DNA of 14,474 bases from Promethearchaeota archaeon (GTDB lineage Archaea > Asgardarchaeota > Lokiarchaeia > Sigynarchaeales > SOKP01), in the NCBI GenBank assembly GCA_016839845.1, contig JAEOTL010000182.1, positions 1 through 14,474 of the forward strand, read 5' to 3'. Below the pieces are notes generated by a model. It was not told the DNA's origin and did not search any database. It saw nothing but the letters and a program-made list of their open reading frames with translations. This document shows, piece by piece, positions 1 to 7,536 of the stretch; within the stretch, counting starts at the first letter, position 1; every line of letters begins with the position of its first letter. Made by a program: the position numbers and the translations under genes.

Positions 1-1
1 A

Positions 2-637
2 GAAGAAGGATGGCCTCATATATGGATGGATCCTAAGAGACCAATGATGTTCGGAAATTTAATTATGCCCTCAGGATTTTATTATGAATTTAGAATGAAA
101 ATTCATAATGCTTTTATTCGGGCAAAAGAAAAAATTAAGGAAGCTGCAAGTGAGTTTGATAAAGTTTTCGGGAGAAGTTATGGAAACGGTTTAATTCAAG
201 AATATAAAATGAGTGATGCTGATGTAGGCGTTGTGATTTACGGTGATCTAGCTTTACAAATGGAACAAGCAATTGATGATGTAAGAGAGGAAGGATATAA
301 AGTAGGGATGGTAAAATTAAGACATTTCCGTCCGTTTCCCGTTGAAGAAATCAGAAAGGTTATTAAAAAGGTTGATCTTGTTGGTATTATTGATAGAGCC
401 ACGGCATTTGGTTCTCAAACAGGAGGACCAGTTAGTACTGAAGTAAAAGCTGCCTTACATGATACAGAGATAAAAACAAAAATGTTACCGATCATTAATG
501 GATTAGGAGGAAGGGAAGTATCCCAAGAACAACAGAGAAATCAATTAAAAATGTTAGCCCATTTAAATGAAACTGGAGAGGTTCCCAAAGACATATTGCA
601 TGGGACACTCTGGGATGGATTATTGGAGGTTGATTAA
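2..637 (+). CDS. porA: Pyruvate:ferredoxin oxidoreductase alpha subunit, C-terminal part (5' truncated by window edge)
   Basis: The reading frame is open from base 2, so the gene begins outside the window; an internal ATG at 26 is not a real start. The visible ~211 residues match the end of the PorA subunit: the region around EYKMSDADVGVVIYGD (core of domain II), then KLRHFRPFPVEEIRK and the GIIDRATAFGSQTGGP stretch typical of pyruvate/2-oxoacid oxidoreductase alpha chains, and the closing INGLGGREVS motif. Together with PorB it oxidises pyruvate with CoA to acetyl-CoA and CO2, reducing ferredoxin, or runs in reverse in autotrophs; it is cytoplasmic. The porB start follows after 3 nt, and the end of porA carries porB's ribosome binding site, so the two are co-transcribed. 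Gamma and delta subunits are not in view. Substrate (pyruvate rather than another 2-oxoacid) is inferred from family resemblance. Confidence 0.9.
   Translation, partial: EEGWPHIWMDPKRPMMFGNLIMPSGFYYEFRMKIHNAFIRAKEKIKEAASEFDKVFGRSYGNGLIQEYKMSDADVGVVIYGDLALQMEQAIDDVREEGYKVGMVKLRHFRPFPVEEIRKVIKKVDLVGIIDRATAFGSQTGGPVSTEVKAALHDTEIKTKMLPIINGLGGREVSQEQQRNQLKMLAHLNETGEVPKDILHGTLWDGLLEVD
625..630 (+). promoter_or_regulatory. Shine-Dalgarno of porB
   Basis: GGAGGT lies inside the last codons of porA, 10 nt before the porB ATG. It fixes the porB start and indicates translational coupling of the pair. Confidence 0.7.
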
Positions 638-640
638 AAG

Positions 641-1582
641 ATGGTAAAATTAAAAGAAGCGTTAGATTCTTGCCAAGAAGAGCTGTTCCTCCCGGGGAAC
701 TCTTGCTGCGCCGGTTGCGGTCTTGAAGTTGCTCTTAGATGGGCAATGAAGGCTTTAGGACCTAATACTGCCCTTGTAACTCCCGCTTCATGTTTAAATG
801 TCGTTATAGGATTGTGGCCTAAGACGGCACCAAATTTCCCATTTACTAATATGGCATTCGCTGCTGGAGCGGCGGCTGCTACAGGTATGAAAGCAGCTTT
901 TGATGCAAAAGCTCATAGGTTTCCAAATAGAGGGTGGGATGAAATTACTTCATTAGTATTCGCAGGAGATGGTGGAACAGCAGATATAGGTATTCAAGGC
1001 CTTAGCGGAGCCGCAGAGAGAAATACTGACATTTTATATTGCTGTTATGATAATGAGGCATATATGAATACGGGAATTCAACGTTCTTCAAGCACACCCC
1101 ACGGAGCAATCACTACAACGACAACTCTAGGAAAGGATAGGTTTAAGAAGAACTTACCAGCTATACTAGCGGCTCATGAAATACCATATGTTGCGACTTG
1201 CAGTATCAGTGACCCTCTTGATTTATATGACAAATTTAAAAAAGCGAAGTCAATTAAAGGTTGCAAATATATCCATATTTTAGCTCCTTGCCCTCCTGGA
1301 TGGGGTTTCAATTCTGAAAATGCTATTGAGATAGCTCGATTGGCGGTAAAATCAGGTTCGTGGATACTATTTGAGGTTGAAAATGGTATTATGACGTTAT
1401 CTAAAAAGAGTAAAGCATTAGTTGACGCATCTAAAAGGGTTCCACTAGTAGATTATCTTTCTAAACAAAAAAGATTTGCTCAAATCTCAGAGAAAGATCT
1501 AATAGAACTTCAGGAACAATTAGATCATAACTGGGAACGGATAACTGTAGAATTGAGTTGCCAAGAACAATATCCAAAATGA
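641..1582 (+). CDS. porB: Pyruvate:ferredoxin oxidoreductase beta subunit
   Basis: Complete 313-residue PorB, close to the usual family length. It carries the thiamine diphosphate site: GDGGTADIG at about 109-117 followed by N138 fits the TPP/Mg motif (GDG...N). The proximal [4Fe-4S] cluster ligands are visible as C23 and C26 (CAGCG), C51 (PASCLN) and C217 (APCPPGW). It forms the catalytic core with PorA and transfers electrons from the hydroxyethyl-TPP intermediate to ferredoxin. A Shine-Dalgarno GGAGGT at 625-630 sits 10 nt before the ATG and supports this start. The gene is the last of its operon: a T-rich stretch follows the stop and a new promoter-like element precedes the next gene. Nothing appears truncated or missing. 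Confidence 0.95.
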   Translation: MVKLKEALDSCQEELFLPGNSCCAGCGLEVALRWAMKALGPNTALVTPASCLNVVIGLWPKTAPNFPFTNMAFAAGAAAATGMKAAFDAKAHRFPNRGWDEITSLVFAGDGGTADIGIQGLSGAAERNTDILYCCYDNEAYMNTGIQRSSSTPHGAITTTTTLGKDRFKKNLPAILAAHEIPYVATCSISDPLDLYDKFKKAKSIKGCKYIHILAPCPPGWGFNSENAIEIARLAVKSGSWILFEVENGIMTLSKKSKALVDASKRVPLVDYLSKQKRFAQISEKDLIELQEQLDHNWERITVELSCQEQYPK

Positions 1583-1587
1583 TTTCT

Positions 1588-1602
1588 AAATATTTTTTAT
1601 TT
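1588..1602 (+). terminator. Possible T-tract terminator after porB
   Basis: TATTTTTTATTT starts about 9 nt after the porB stop on the coding strand, with no stem-loop before it. Archaeal RNA polymerase terminates on U-rich tracts, so this is a plausible end for the por transcript, but AT-richness of the region weakens the call. Confidence 0.35.
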
Positions 1603-1615
1603 ACTTAATCTTGTG

Positions 1616-1627
1616 AAATTATAATAG
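1616..1627 (+). promoter_or_regulatory. Possible TATA element for the yrdC-THUMP operon
   Basis: AAATTATAATAG lies 47-58 nt upstream of the ATG at 1674. A start about 25 nt downstream would leave a leader of roughly 25-30 nt. AGGAGA at 1641-1646 would then lie near the transcript 5' end and is too far from the ATG (28 nt) to serve as an ordinary Shine-Dalgarno site. The gene lacks any closer ribosome binding sequence. Confidence 0.35.
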
Positions 1628-1673
1628 AATGAAACCTTATAGGAGAAAAGGAACAAAATTTTAATCTATATTC

Positions 1674-2345
1674 ATGGGATTCTTAGTAAAACTTGCTGGG
1701 AAAGAGTTAAATAATATAGCGGTATATTTAGAAACTGCTGTTGAAAATATAATAGATGGAAAAGTCATTGCTTTTCCAACCAATTCTGTTTATGGGATTG
1801 GAGGAAGTCCTGTAGATCTTGAAGTAATTAACCGAATATATGACATCAAATTCCGAGATCGAGCCAAGGGTTTCTTATTGTTAGTTTCTGATTATGAGGA
1901 AGCTTTAAAGATCGCAGAATTTAACACGTTATCAACTACATTAGCCTCGAAGTATTGGCCAGGTCAGTTAACACTAATTTTAAAGAAGAAAGAGCCATCA
2001 ATTATACCACCTGAAGTAACGGGATTTAAATCAACTGTTGGTCTACGTGTTCCAGAGAACGAAATTACACTAAGGATATTGAGACTTCTTAAGTCAAAAG
2101 GGCATCTCGGAGTTATAATCGGGACATCTGCCAATTATTCAGGGGAACCTCCTTGTATTAGTGGAGAAGAAGTCGCTAAAAGAATAATGAGTCCAATTGA
2201 TTTAATTATTGATGGAGGAAAATCTAAATCACAATTATCGACAACAATAGTTGATTGTACCAGTGATAAACCAACTTTTTTAAGAATCGGTAAAATACCA
2301 AAGGAAGAGATTTTGGATTTTCTGTCTAATACTGAGGGTGAATAA
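1674..2345 (+). CDS. YrdC/Sua5-type L-threonylcarbamoyladenylate synthase (single domain)
   Basis: A 223-residue YrdC-domain protein. Family landmarks in order: AFPTNSVYGIG (33-43), the basic KFRDR patch (59-63), WPGQLTLIL (95-103), VGLRVP (122-127), IIGTSANYSGEP (148-159) and the STTIVD strand (189-194). The enzyme makes threonylcarbamoyl-AMP from threonine, bicarbonate and ATP; KEOPS then transfers the group to A37 of ANN-decoding tRNAs (t6A). Length fits the YrdC type without the C-terminal Sua5 domain found in many archaeal homologues. The first motif is unusual: family members normally have PT(E/D)T(V/L)YGL, here PTNSVYGI. An in-frame TAA at 1662-1664 rules out an upstream start. The stop overlaps the following THUMP gene by 8 nt, so they are co-transcribed. 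Two KEOPS subunits (Cgi121, Pcc1) lie elsewhere in the window. Confidence 0.88.
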   Translation: MGFLVKLAGKELNNIAVYLETAVENIIDGKVIAFPTNSVYGIGGSPVDLEVINRIYDIKFRDRAKGFLLLVSDYEEALKIAEFNTLSTTLASKYWPGQLTLILKKKEPSIIPPEVTGFKSTVGLRVPENEITLRILRLLKSKGHLGVIIGTSANYSGEPPCISGEEVAKRIMSPIDLIIDGGKSKSQLSTTIVDCTSDKPTFLRIGKIPKEEILDFLSNTEGE

Positions 2346-2865
2346 TACGAAAAATTTTAATCTATTAATTTCCACATCTAGATTTAATGAAGTAAATGCT
2401 AACGCAGAATTATGGTTTATCTTGTCAATTTGTGGTGATATTTATCCAGTAATCTCAAAGCTCCCTTTTTCAGGCTTAATTGCCGCATTAACTAATATCG
2501 AAGCAAAAGAAGCCATAGGTAAAATTCGAAAAATATCTGAAAAAGATCCTAAGTTCTTCCAATATATCTTAAAAATTGTACCAATAGATTTTGTATGCGA
2601 AACAACCGCACAAATTTTAACTAAGTTAGTCCATGAACAATATAAGACCTTTATTTCATCACAAGAATCTTTTAGAATCGTTCTAAAGCGAAGGAAGCAC
2701 GAAAAAATTGACCGAGATTTATTAATTGAGATGATAGCAAAGGGGATTAGCAATAATGTAGATCTTGAAAATCCCGATAAGATTATTAGGATTGAAGTGT
2801 TGGGAAATTATAGTGGGATTTCTTTTCTTGAAAAAAAAGATATTATTCGAATAATTAACGAGTAG
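2338..2865 (+). CDS. THUMP-domain protein, Tan1-like tRNA acetylation adaptor
   Basis: A 175-residue protein starting at GTG 2338, overlapping the yrdC end by 8 nt. The sequence follows the archaeal THUMP/Tan1 pattern: FNLLISTSRFNE with alternating residues near the N-terminus, a middle ISKLPFSGLIAALT segment, FFQYILKIVPID followed by VCETT, then ESFRIVLKRRKHEKIDRD and VDLENPDKIIRIEVLG close to the C-terminus. THUMP domains bind the tRNA acceptor end; eukaryotic Tan1/THUMPD1 helps the Kre33/NAT10 acetyltransferase make ac4C in tRNA. No catalytic domain (methyltransferase, thiouridine synthase) is fused, which favours the adaptor role, though this is inference. The convergent cgi121 gene overlaps its last 11 nt. 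Confidence 0.8.
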   Translation: MNNTKNFNLLISTSRFNEVNANAELWFILSICGDIYPVISKLPFSGLIAALTNIEAKEAIGKIRKISEKDPKFFQYILKIVPIDFVCETTAQILTKLVHEQYKTFISSQESFRIVLKRRKHEKIDRDLLIEMIAKGISNNVDLENPDKIIRIEVLGNYSGISFLEKKDIIRIINE

Positions 2866-3574
2866 AGTTCTGTTTTACTTTTGTTCTTTCAACATTTAAT
2901 AAAGCCATCTTCTCACAAATTAAATCAAAAGTTGCTAAGGCAAGATTATTTAGGTCATTTTTATTCTCCAAAATATCTTTTTGTTTGGTTCCATAGGAAT
3001 TTAATATTGAGTTAATTTGCATATTATTTAAATCGAAGTATTGATTGATCCTGTTGATTTTTTCAAGGGTTAAATCGTTAATTGTTAATTTTACATCCTT
3101 AGCTTTCAAAATTTGCAAGAGTTTGTTATTAACTCGTTCTATATTATTAGTTGGGGAGATAAAGCATGTGGTTAATGTTCCCTTATTTAAATCTTTCATA
3201 TCAATCCCAAAGGATTCTATTCCTTTACTAATCTGCCTTTTTGTTGATAAATATAAAAGTAGTTCGATATTTTTGCTGTTTGATATGTTTGATTTATGAT
3301 GGAAGGCTTTTTGTAAATAATAGCAAGCTGTGAATATATGATCTTGGTTTAAAACATAATTATCTTTTATGAATTGGATAACTAACTCATTATTATCTTT
3401 TTGGATGTTTTCGATTAAACCAAATAAAATTTTAATGAGATCCCCTTTATCTTTAATTTCAAGGTTTTCTATAATGTAATTTGAATCAAAATTGATTTGG
3501 TTTAATCCTACAAAATAATTAAGGGCCATTTCTTTAATAAAAAAATTTTTAATTATCAAACTGGTAAACTCCAT
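2855..3574 (-). CDS. cgi121: KEOPS complex subunit Cgi121
   Basis: The core motif ISNSKNIELLLYLSTKRQISKGIESFGI (split here: residues 97-124) is diagnostic of Cgi121/TPRKB; the preceding LNQDHIFTACYYLQKAF helix and the C-terminal FDLICEKMALLNVE helix also fit. Cgi121 is the KEOPS subunit that binds Bud32 and the tRNA 3' CCA tail, helping recruit substrate for t6A formation. I chose the ATG at 3574 (protein of 239 residues, MEFTSLIIKNF as first strand) rather than the longer frame from 3661, because the extra 29 residues lie wholly inside ecfT and do not resemble the family. The chosen start still overlaps ecfT by 19 nt, with no clear ribosome binding site, suggesting translational coupling. 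The 3' end overlaps the convergent THUMP gene by 11 nt. The family is small and divergent, but the motif is clear. Confidence 0.82.
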   Translation of the reverse strand: MEFTSLIIKNFFIKEMALNYFVGLNQINFDSNYIIENLEIKDKGDLIKILFGLIENIQKDNNELVIQFIKDNYVLNQDHIFTACYYLQKAFHHKSNISNSKNIELLLYLSTKRQISKGIESFGIDMKDLNKGTLTTCFISPTNNIERVNNKLLQILKAKDVKLTINDLTLEKINRINQYFDLNNMQINSILNSYGTKQKDILENKNDLNNLALATFDLICEKMALLNVERTKVKQNSTR

Positions 3575-4323
3575 AAGAAAAATTCTGGCATATAAGCAAA
3601 CTGAACCTTCAAGATAATAAAAAATGTAAGAACTAAAAGCAAGTATATTGTAAAAATCCAATCCTTCACGGTAAATTTAATGGTGTAGTAATATGTACGT
3701 TCCTTCTTACTCCCGAATGCTCTTGATTCTAAAGCCTCAGCGACATTAAAGGCTCTACGTATTGAACAGATTATAAGGGGAATTAATAAAGGAAAGAGAT
3801 TTTTAATTTGATTGATTAAACCTTTTTCTTGCATTTCATATCCCCTGCTTTGTTGGGCATCTATAATGTTTTGGGCTTCTATTGCTATAGTTGGGACGAA
3901 TCTGAATGCTAAAGAGAAAGAGAATGCGAATTCATACGGGAATTTCATTGTTATCAATGATAATGCCAAATCATTCGGATCCACAGTTAAAAAGAAGAGG
4001 GAAAAAGCAGAAACCATAATATATATTCGAAAAATCATTGCCACGGCAAATGAAAAAGATATGAACAGAGTGTTTAATATGAGAATAAACAGTATTAGGA
4101 AGGACATGGCACGGATACTCTTAAGCCATTGCTTTAGGAGTTTACCAATAATGATCAGAGGGATTAAACTTAAGAAAATGATAAATAGAGGAACAATTTG
4201 ATTAAATAGTAATGCAATTATCGTATAAATTAACGCTAATATTAGTTTAGCTCGAGGATCTAGCTGGTGTAAAAAAGATTTCTTTTTTATAAACTTAAAA
4301 GCATTGAGAAAATCTAAAGACAT
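3556..4323 (-). CDS. ecfT: ECF transporter transmembrane subunit EcfT
   Basis: A 255-residue hydrophobic protein with about five to six membrane spans (roughly 26-43, 45-60, 73-91, 93-113, 130-150 and 222-240). LDPRAK at 21-26 is the hallmark N-terminal motif of EcfT. The two coupling-helix motifs that dock onto the ATPases are present: AQQSRG (156-161) and AEALESRAFG (195-204), each with the A-x-x-x-R-G/A pattern. EcfT joins the ATPase pair to a substrate-binding S component that imports vitamins or metal ions. GAGGAGG at 4333-4339, inside the end of ecfA2, lies 9 nt before the ATG and supports this start. No S component is in the window, so the substrate cannot be named; the module may be shared by several S proteins encoded elsewhere. 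Confidence 0.92.
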   Translation of the reverse strand: MSLDFLNAFKFIKKKSFLHQLDPRAKLILALIYTIIALLFNQIVPLFIIFLSLIPLIIIGKLLKQWLKSIRAMSFLILFILILNTLFISFSFAVAMIFRIYIMVSAFSLFFLTVDPNDLALSLITMKFPYEFAFSFSLAFRFVPTIAIEAQNIIDAQQSRGYEMQEKGLINQIKNLFPLLIPLIICSIRRAFNVAEALESRAFGSKKERTYYYTIKFTVKDWIFTIYLLLVLTFFIILKVQFAYMPEFFLWSLPV

Positions 4324-4327
4324 TTTA

Positions 4328-5197
4328 TTAGTCCTCCTCTGAAATTGGGTTGTTGGTCAATATTTGCGTTATATAGGAAATTAGCTCATTTTTTGTGGTA
4401 ATTTTTTCTGTATTTTTGAATCCTGAATCTTGCAGGGCTAGTGATATTTGCTGTGCTTGAGGTAATACTAGTGATGATTTATTGACAAGAAGATCATTAC
4501 TCAATATATGATGGGTTGGTCCATCTGCTATTATCTGTCCATCAGCCATTAAAATTGTTCTAGGGATATAGTCATAAGTAAATTCAATATTATGAGTAAT
4601 AATAATAATAGTTTTATTTTTTTTTCTCTCCTCATTGATTAAATTAATAAATGATTCAATTTCTCTTGCATCTTGGCCCAATGTGGGTTCATCAAACACA
4701 AGAATTTCCACGTCTCTACATACTATTGAAGCGATTGCGAGTTTTTTTGATTCTCCGCCTGAAAGATTTAGTGGGGATCTTTCCCGATATTTCTCAAGAT
4801 CAAATTCTTTTAAAACATTATTTACTTTATTTTGAAGCTCTTCCTTACTCATATCCAAATTTTTCAATGAGAATTTGATTTCATCTTCAACGGAATTAGC
4901 GAAGAGCTGATGAGAGGGATTTTGAAAAATTAAACCAATATTTCTCGACAATTGAGCTATGCTTTTCAAGTTTGTATTTTCGTTGTTTATGAAAATCTCG
5001 CCTCGTGTGGGTTTAATTAACCCATTCAAAGAGCGAATAAGTGTTGTTTTACCAGCTCCATTTTTACCCATGATACCAACAAGTTCACCTTTATTAATTT
5101 TTAAGTTGATAGCTTTTAATGCAACAGTACCGTTTGGATAACTATAATCGAGATTTTTGACCATTATCATCGTTTGATTTTTTTCTATGCCACTCAC
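4328..5197 (-). CDS. ecfA2: ECF transporter ATPase, second copy (EcfA2/EcfA')
   Basis: A 289-residue ABC ATPase with all motifs: Walker A GKNGAGKT (44-51), Q-loop Q92 in FQNPSHQLF, signature LSGGE (145-149), Walker B ILVFDE ending in catalytic E170, and H-loop H202 in ITHN. It hydrolyses ATP as a heterodimer with the product of the gene before it to drive ECF import. Translation starts at a GTG that overlaps the upstream TGA stop (GTGA), a tightly coupled arrangement. A C-terminal tail of about 60 residues after the ATPase core is lysine/serine-rich and less conserved. Assignment of A1 versus A2 rests on gene order and is tentative; the ATPase call is firm. Confidence 0.92.
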   Translation of the reverse strand: MSGIEKNQTMIMVKNLDYSYPNGTVALKAINLKINKGELVGIMGKNGAGKTTLIRSLNGLIKPTRGEIFINNENTNLKSIAQLSRNIGLIFQNPSHQLFANSVEDEIKFSLKNLDMSKEELQNKVNNVLKEFDLEKYRERSPLNLSGGESKKLAIASIVCRDVEILVFDEPTLGQDAREIESFINLINEERKKNKTIIIITHNIEFTYDYIPRTILMADGQIIADGPTHHILSNDLLVNKSSLVLPQAQQISLALQDSGFKNTEKITTKNELISYITQILTNNPISEED

Positions 5198-6048
5198 CTG
5201 TTATGTCTATAGTTTTTAATAGTTTTTATCACTCCGGGTATTGAAGTGGGAATTTTACCTGAATATAAGTTACTCTGCTGAAGACTGTTAAACGTCCTAA
5301 AAATAGTTGGCTTATTTAACCTTAATCTTTCAAAGTTCTTGCCATTAAGAACCTCTTCAGTAGAACCATGTTCGATTACCCGAGCTTCCTCCATAAGAAT
5401 CATTTGTTCTGCGATTGGAAGTAATAAATCTAAGCGATGTTCACTTATCAGAATTGTGATTCGTCGTTCTGCTTGAATCTCTTTAAGTAGGTTAACGATT
5501 TTTTTTGCCATATAAGGGTCTAATAGAGCCGTAGGTTCATCCAATATGAGTATTTTAGGTTCCAGCACGAGGATTGATGCTAACGCAACTCGTTGTTGTT
5601 CCCCCCCGCTCAGTTCAAAGGGAGCTTTATCCATTAAGTGTTCAATTTCAGTCAAGGATGCGCTCTCTTTTATTTTTCGTGAGATCTCTTCTGGTTGAAC
5701 ACCTAAATTTTCTAATCCAAATGCGATCTCATGTTCTACGTTCATAGAAACTAATTGGTTCTCAGGATTTTGAAATACGATGCCAACTTCAGTAGAAAGA
5801 TCGCTTATCGGGGTAGTACTTGTATTCTTCTCATTAATATTTACAATTCCCTTATAAAAACCAGAATAAAACTGAGGAATTAATCCATTCATACATCTTA
5901 TTAAGGTTGTTTTTCCTGATCCTGTTTCCCCACACAATACTATAAATTTATCTTCGCTGATTCTCAAATTTATGTTATCTAAGGCATATTCGTCATATCC
6001 TTTATATCGGAAGGAAAAATTATCAAATTTTATTAAATCCATACTCAA
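5194..6048 (-). CDS. ecfA1: ECF transporter ATPase, first copy (EcfA1/EcfA)
   Basis: A 284-residue ABC ATPase: Walker A GETGSGKT (40-47), LIPQFYSGFYKG after it as in ECF-type ATPases, Q93 in FQNPENQLV, signature LSGGEQ (146-151), Walker B ILILDE with E171, and H204 in SEHR. FQNPxxQ is typical of the ECF/cobalt transporter subgroup. It is the first gene of the ecf set, followed by the second ATPase (4-nt overlap) and ecfT. The 57-nt gap to the upstream DHH gene contains AAATATAAATA at about 6070-6080 on the minus strand, about 25-30 nt before the ATG, which could be a promoter for the ecf-cgi121 operon; read-through from the DHH gene is also possible. No Shine-Dalgarno sequence is seen. Confidence 0.92.
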   Translation of the reverse strand: MSMDLIKFDNFSFRYKGYDEYALDNINLRISEDKFIVLCGETGSGKTTLIRCMNGLIPQFYSGFYKGIVNINEKNTSTTPISDLSTEVGIVFQNPENQLVSMNVEHEIAFGLENLGVQPEEISRKIKESASLTEIEHLMDKAPFELSGGEQQRVALASILVLEPKILILDEPTALLDPYMAKKIVNLLKEIQAERRITILISEHRLDLLLPIAEQMILMEEARVIEHGSTEEVLNGKNFERLRLNKPTIFRTFNSLQQSNLYSGKIPTSIPGVIKTIKNYRHNR

Positions 6049-6105
6049 TGAGAATCTATCATTCAGTTTTTATTTATATTTTTCATTAATTAATAAAAGT
6101 TTAAA

Positions 6106-7113
6106 TTATAATGCTTGCTTGATTTTTAGAATTAATTTTTCAAGCAAAATATCTACTTTAATTTTAACAGTCAAAGAGGCAGCACCATCGTGCCCCCCTC
6201 CACTTCCATTGAATTCCTTAGAAAGTTCTTCCATTATTTTCCCTAAATGTAATCCTTTGCTCTTACAAACACTTTTCCTAGCTCTCGCATTAATAGTTGT
6301 TTCTTTTTTTTGAATAGAATAGACGATACTGATATCAAAACCAACATTAAGTAATGTTGAGGCAATTTTAGCACCAAAACTACTAGCATTGCTGATTCCT
6401 ATTAAGTAATCTCCTTCACGGACTATTCTCACTCTTTGCGATCCTTTTATTTTGGCGATTCTTTCTGATATATCCGTATCCTTCTCTAGCATATGTTGAA
6501 TTTCCTGTATGTCCACATCTTCATCTACTAATTTAGATACGTTCTTTATTGTTTCATTACTCCCATATTTAAAAAATCCAGAATCAGTTAAAATCGCGGT
6601 GATTATTAAAATTTTGTAGGGTAATGTCAATTCTTGATCATAAACCTCAAAAAGCTCTAGAATTATTTCTGCTGTCGATGATCGCTGTTCATTTATTATA
6701 CTTACCAAATTATTGTCTTCTCTTTTGGTTAAATCTTCTGGATAATGGTGGTGATCTATGAAAAAATAAGGGATTTCTACGGGATTATCATTTCCATCTT
6801 TAGTTCTTATTTGTTTAATGTTGCTCGTATCAACTATTATACAAACTTCGAAATCAGAAAATTTAACATTATTTGAATAATTAAAGTTAAAACTCGGGAA
6901 TTTATGAGTAAAACGTTTCATAAAATTCTTTGTATCCTTTGATACATTCGAAAAATAGATTGAGAGCACAGGATTTTTAAAGTATGTCTCTAAAAACTGA
7001 TATAACGCATAGCAGGACACTAAACCATCAATATCAACTAAATCGTGGGTAGTTAAGAGTATTTTTTTACCCTCTAAAAAAGAAAGAAAGTCTTCAAATT
7101 TAGAAATTGACAT
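6106..7113 (-). CDS. DHH-family phosphoesterase (DHH-DHHA1, NrnA/RecJ-like)
   Basis: A 335-residue protein with the two-domain DHH-DHHA1 layout. Metal-binding motifs: HDLVDIDG (23-30, family H-x-x-x-D-x-D-G), DTS (95-97), DHH (120-122) and TDSGFF with D177. The C-terminal DHHA1 domain ends in GSGGGHDGAA (303-312), the substrate-binding glycine-rich loop. Such proteins hydrolyse short RNA/DNA oligonucleotides, pAp or cyclic dinucleotide products using manganese. The gene lies 8 nt after prefoldin beta, a common archaeal arrangement in which the function is usually called only 'DHH phosphoesterase'. A role in degrading nanoRNA left by the exosome encoded nearby is attractive but is only inference from neighbourhood. 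Confidence 0.87.
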   Translation of the reverse strand: MSISKFEDFLSFLEGKKILLTTHDLVDIDGLVSCYALYQFLETYFKNPVLSIYFSNVSKDTKNFMKRFTHKFPSFNFNYSNNVKFSDFEVCIIVDTSNIKQIRTKDGNDNPVEIPYFFIDHHHYPEDLTKREDNNLVSIINEQRSSTAEIILELFEVYDQELTLPYKILIITAILTDSGFFKYGSNETIKNVSKLVDEDVDIQEIQHMLEKDTDISERIAKIKGSQRVRIVREGDYLIGISNASSFGAKIASTLLNVGFDISIVYSIQKKETTINARARKSVCKSKGLHLGKIMEELSKEFNGSGGGHDGAASLTVKIKVDILLEKLILKIKQAL

Positions 7114-7121
7114 AAATTTAT

Positions 7122-7484
7122 TTAAGCACTTTTATTTTGAAGATCGGCTTGAATTGAACTACTCAATGTTTTAATTTGATTTTCCAGCCGAGTATTTTTT
7201 TGATCTAATGTTTTGGCTCTCATCTCAAGAGTAACTTTTAGACTTTTTTTCTCGTCAAGTAACTTATTTTTATCACTTTTTAGAAGTAGTCCTCCGATAG
7301 ATTTGTAAGCGATGGCGTCATCACCGATCTTTTCCAATTCTTCAATTGCAAATTCCGTTTCTCTTAAATGGGATTCTGTCTGATTTTTTTGTTGTTGAAT
7401 AATCTCATAAGTTTGTTGCAAGTTTGCTAGATTTTGTAATTTACTCCTCTGTTCTTCACTTAAATTTTCAAGATTAATAGACAT
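7122..7484 (-). CDS. pfdB: Prefoldin beta subunit
   Basis: A 120-residue, nearly all-helical protein with two long heptad-rich coiled-coil arms (about 8-52 and 76-118) around a short hairpin, the prefoldin beta fold. IGDDAIAYKSIGGLLLKSD at 53-71 is the characteristic hairpin (family pattern D..vYK.vG.vl). With the alpha subunit it forms a jellyfish-shaped hexamer that hands unfolded proteins to the thermosome. AAGGAAGGA lies a few nt before the ATG. A 52-nt gap to pcc1 holds TATTATAAT at about 7510-7522, so an internal promoter is possible, but co-transcription with pcc1 is equally likely. Confidence 0.9.
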   Translation of the reverse strand: MSINLENLSEEQRSKLQNLANLQQTYEIIQQQKNQTESHLRETEFAIEELEKIGDDAIAYKSIGGLLLKSDKNKLLDEKKSLKVTLEMRAKTLDQKNTRLENQIKTLSSSIQADLQNKSA

Positions 7485-7536
7485 TTTTTTCCTTCCTTAT
7501 TGGTACTTTATTATAATAGTAGTAATACTTTTTTTT

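Noticed and set aside
1640..1674. Non-AUG start for yrdC, since TAGGAGAA lies 34 nt upstream of the ATG (a similar TAGGAGAA is 35 nt before the DUF2110-like GTG)
   Set aside because: In-frame TAA codons (1662-1664 and 13241-13243) lie between these sites and the starts, so unlike psmA no extended protein is possible. The shared motif may mark transcript 5' ends or be chance.
2442..2753. Antisense open frame inside the THUMP gene
   Set aside because: The plus-strand frame is a recognisable family member; this frame has no similarity to known proteins and no ribosome site.
3575..3661. Longer N-terminus of Cgi121
   Set aside because: Those codons lie inside ecfT and give a hydrophobic leader foreign to the family; the ATG at 3574 gives the expected first strand.
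3812..4201. Plus-strand open frame opposite ecfT
   Set aside because: Antisense shadow of a clear EcfT; lysine-rich without recognisable motifs.
5972..6313. Plus-strand open frame across the ecfA1-DHH junction
   Set aside because: Antisense to the ends of two well-supported genes; composition unlike the real genes.
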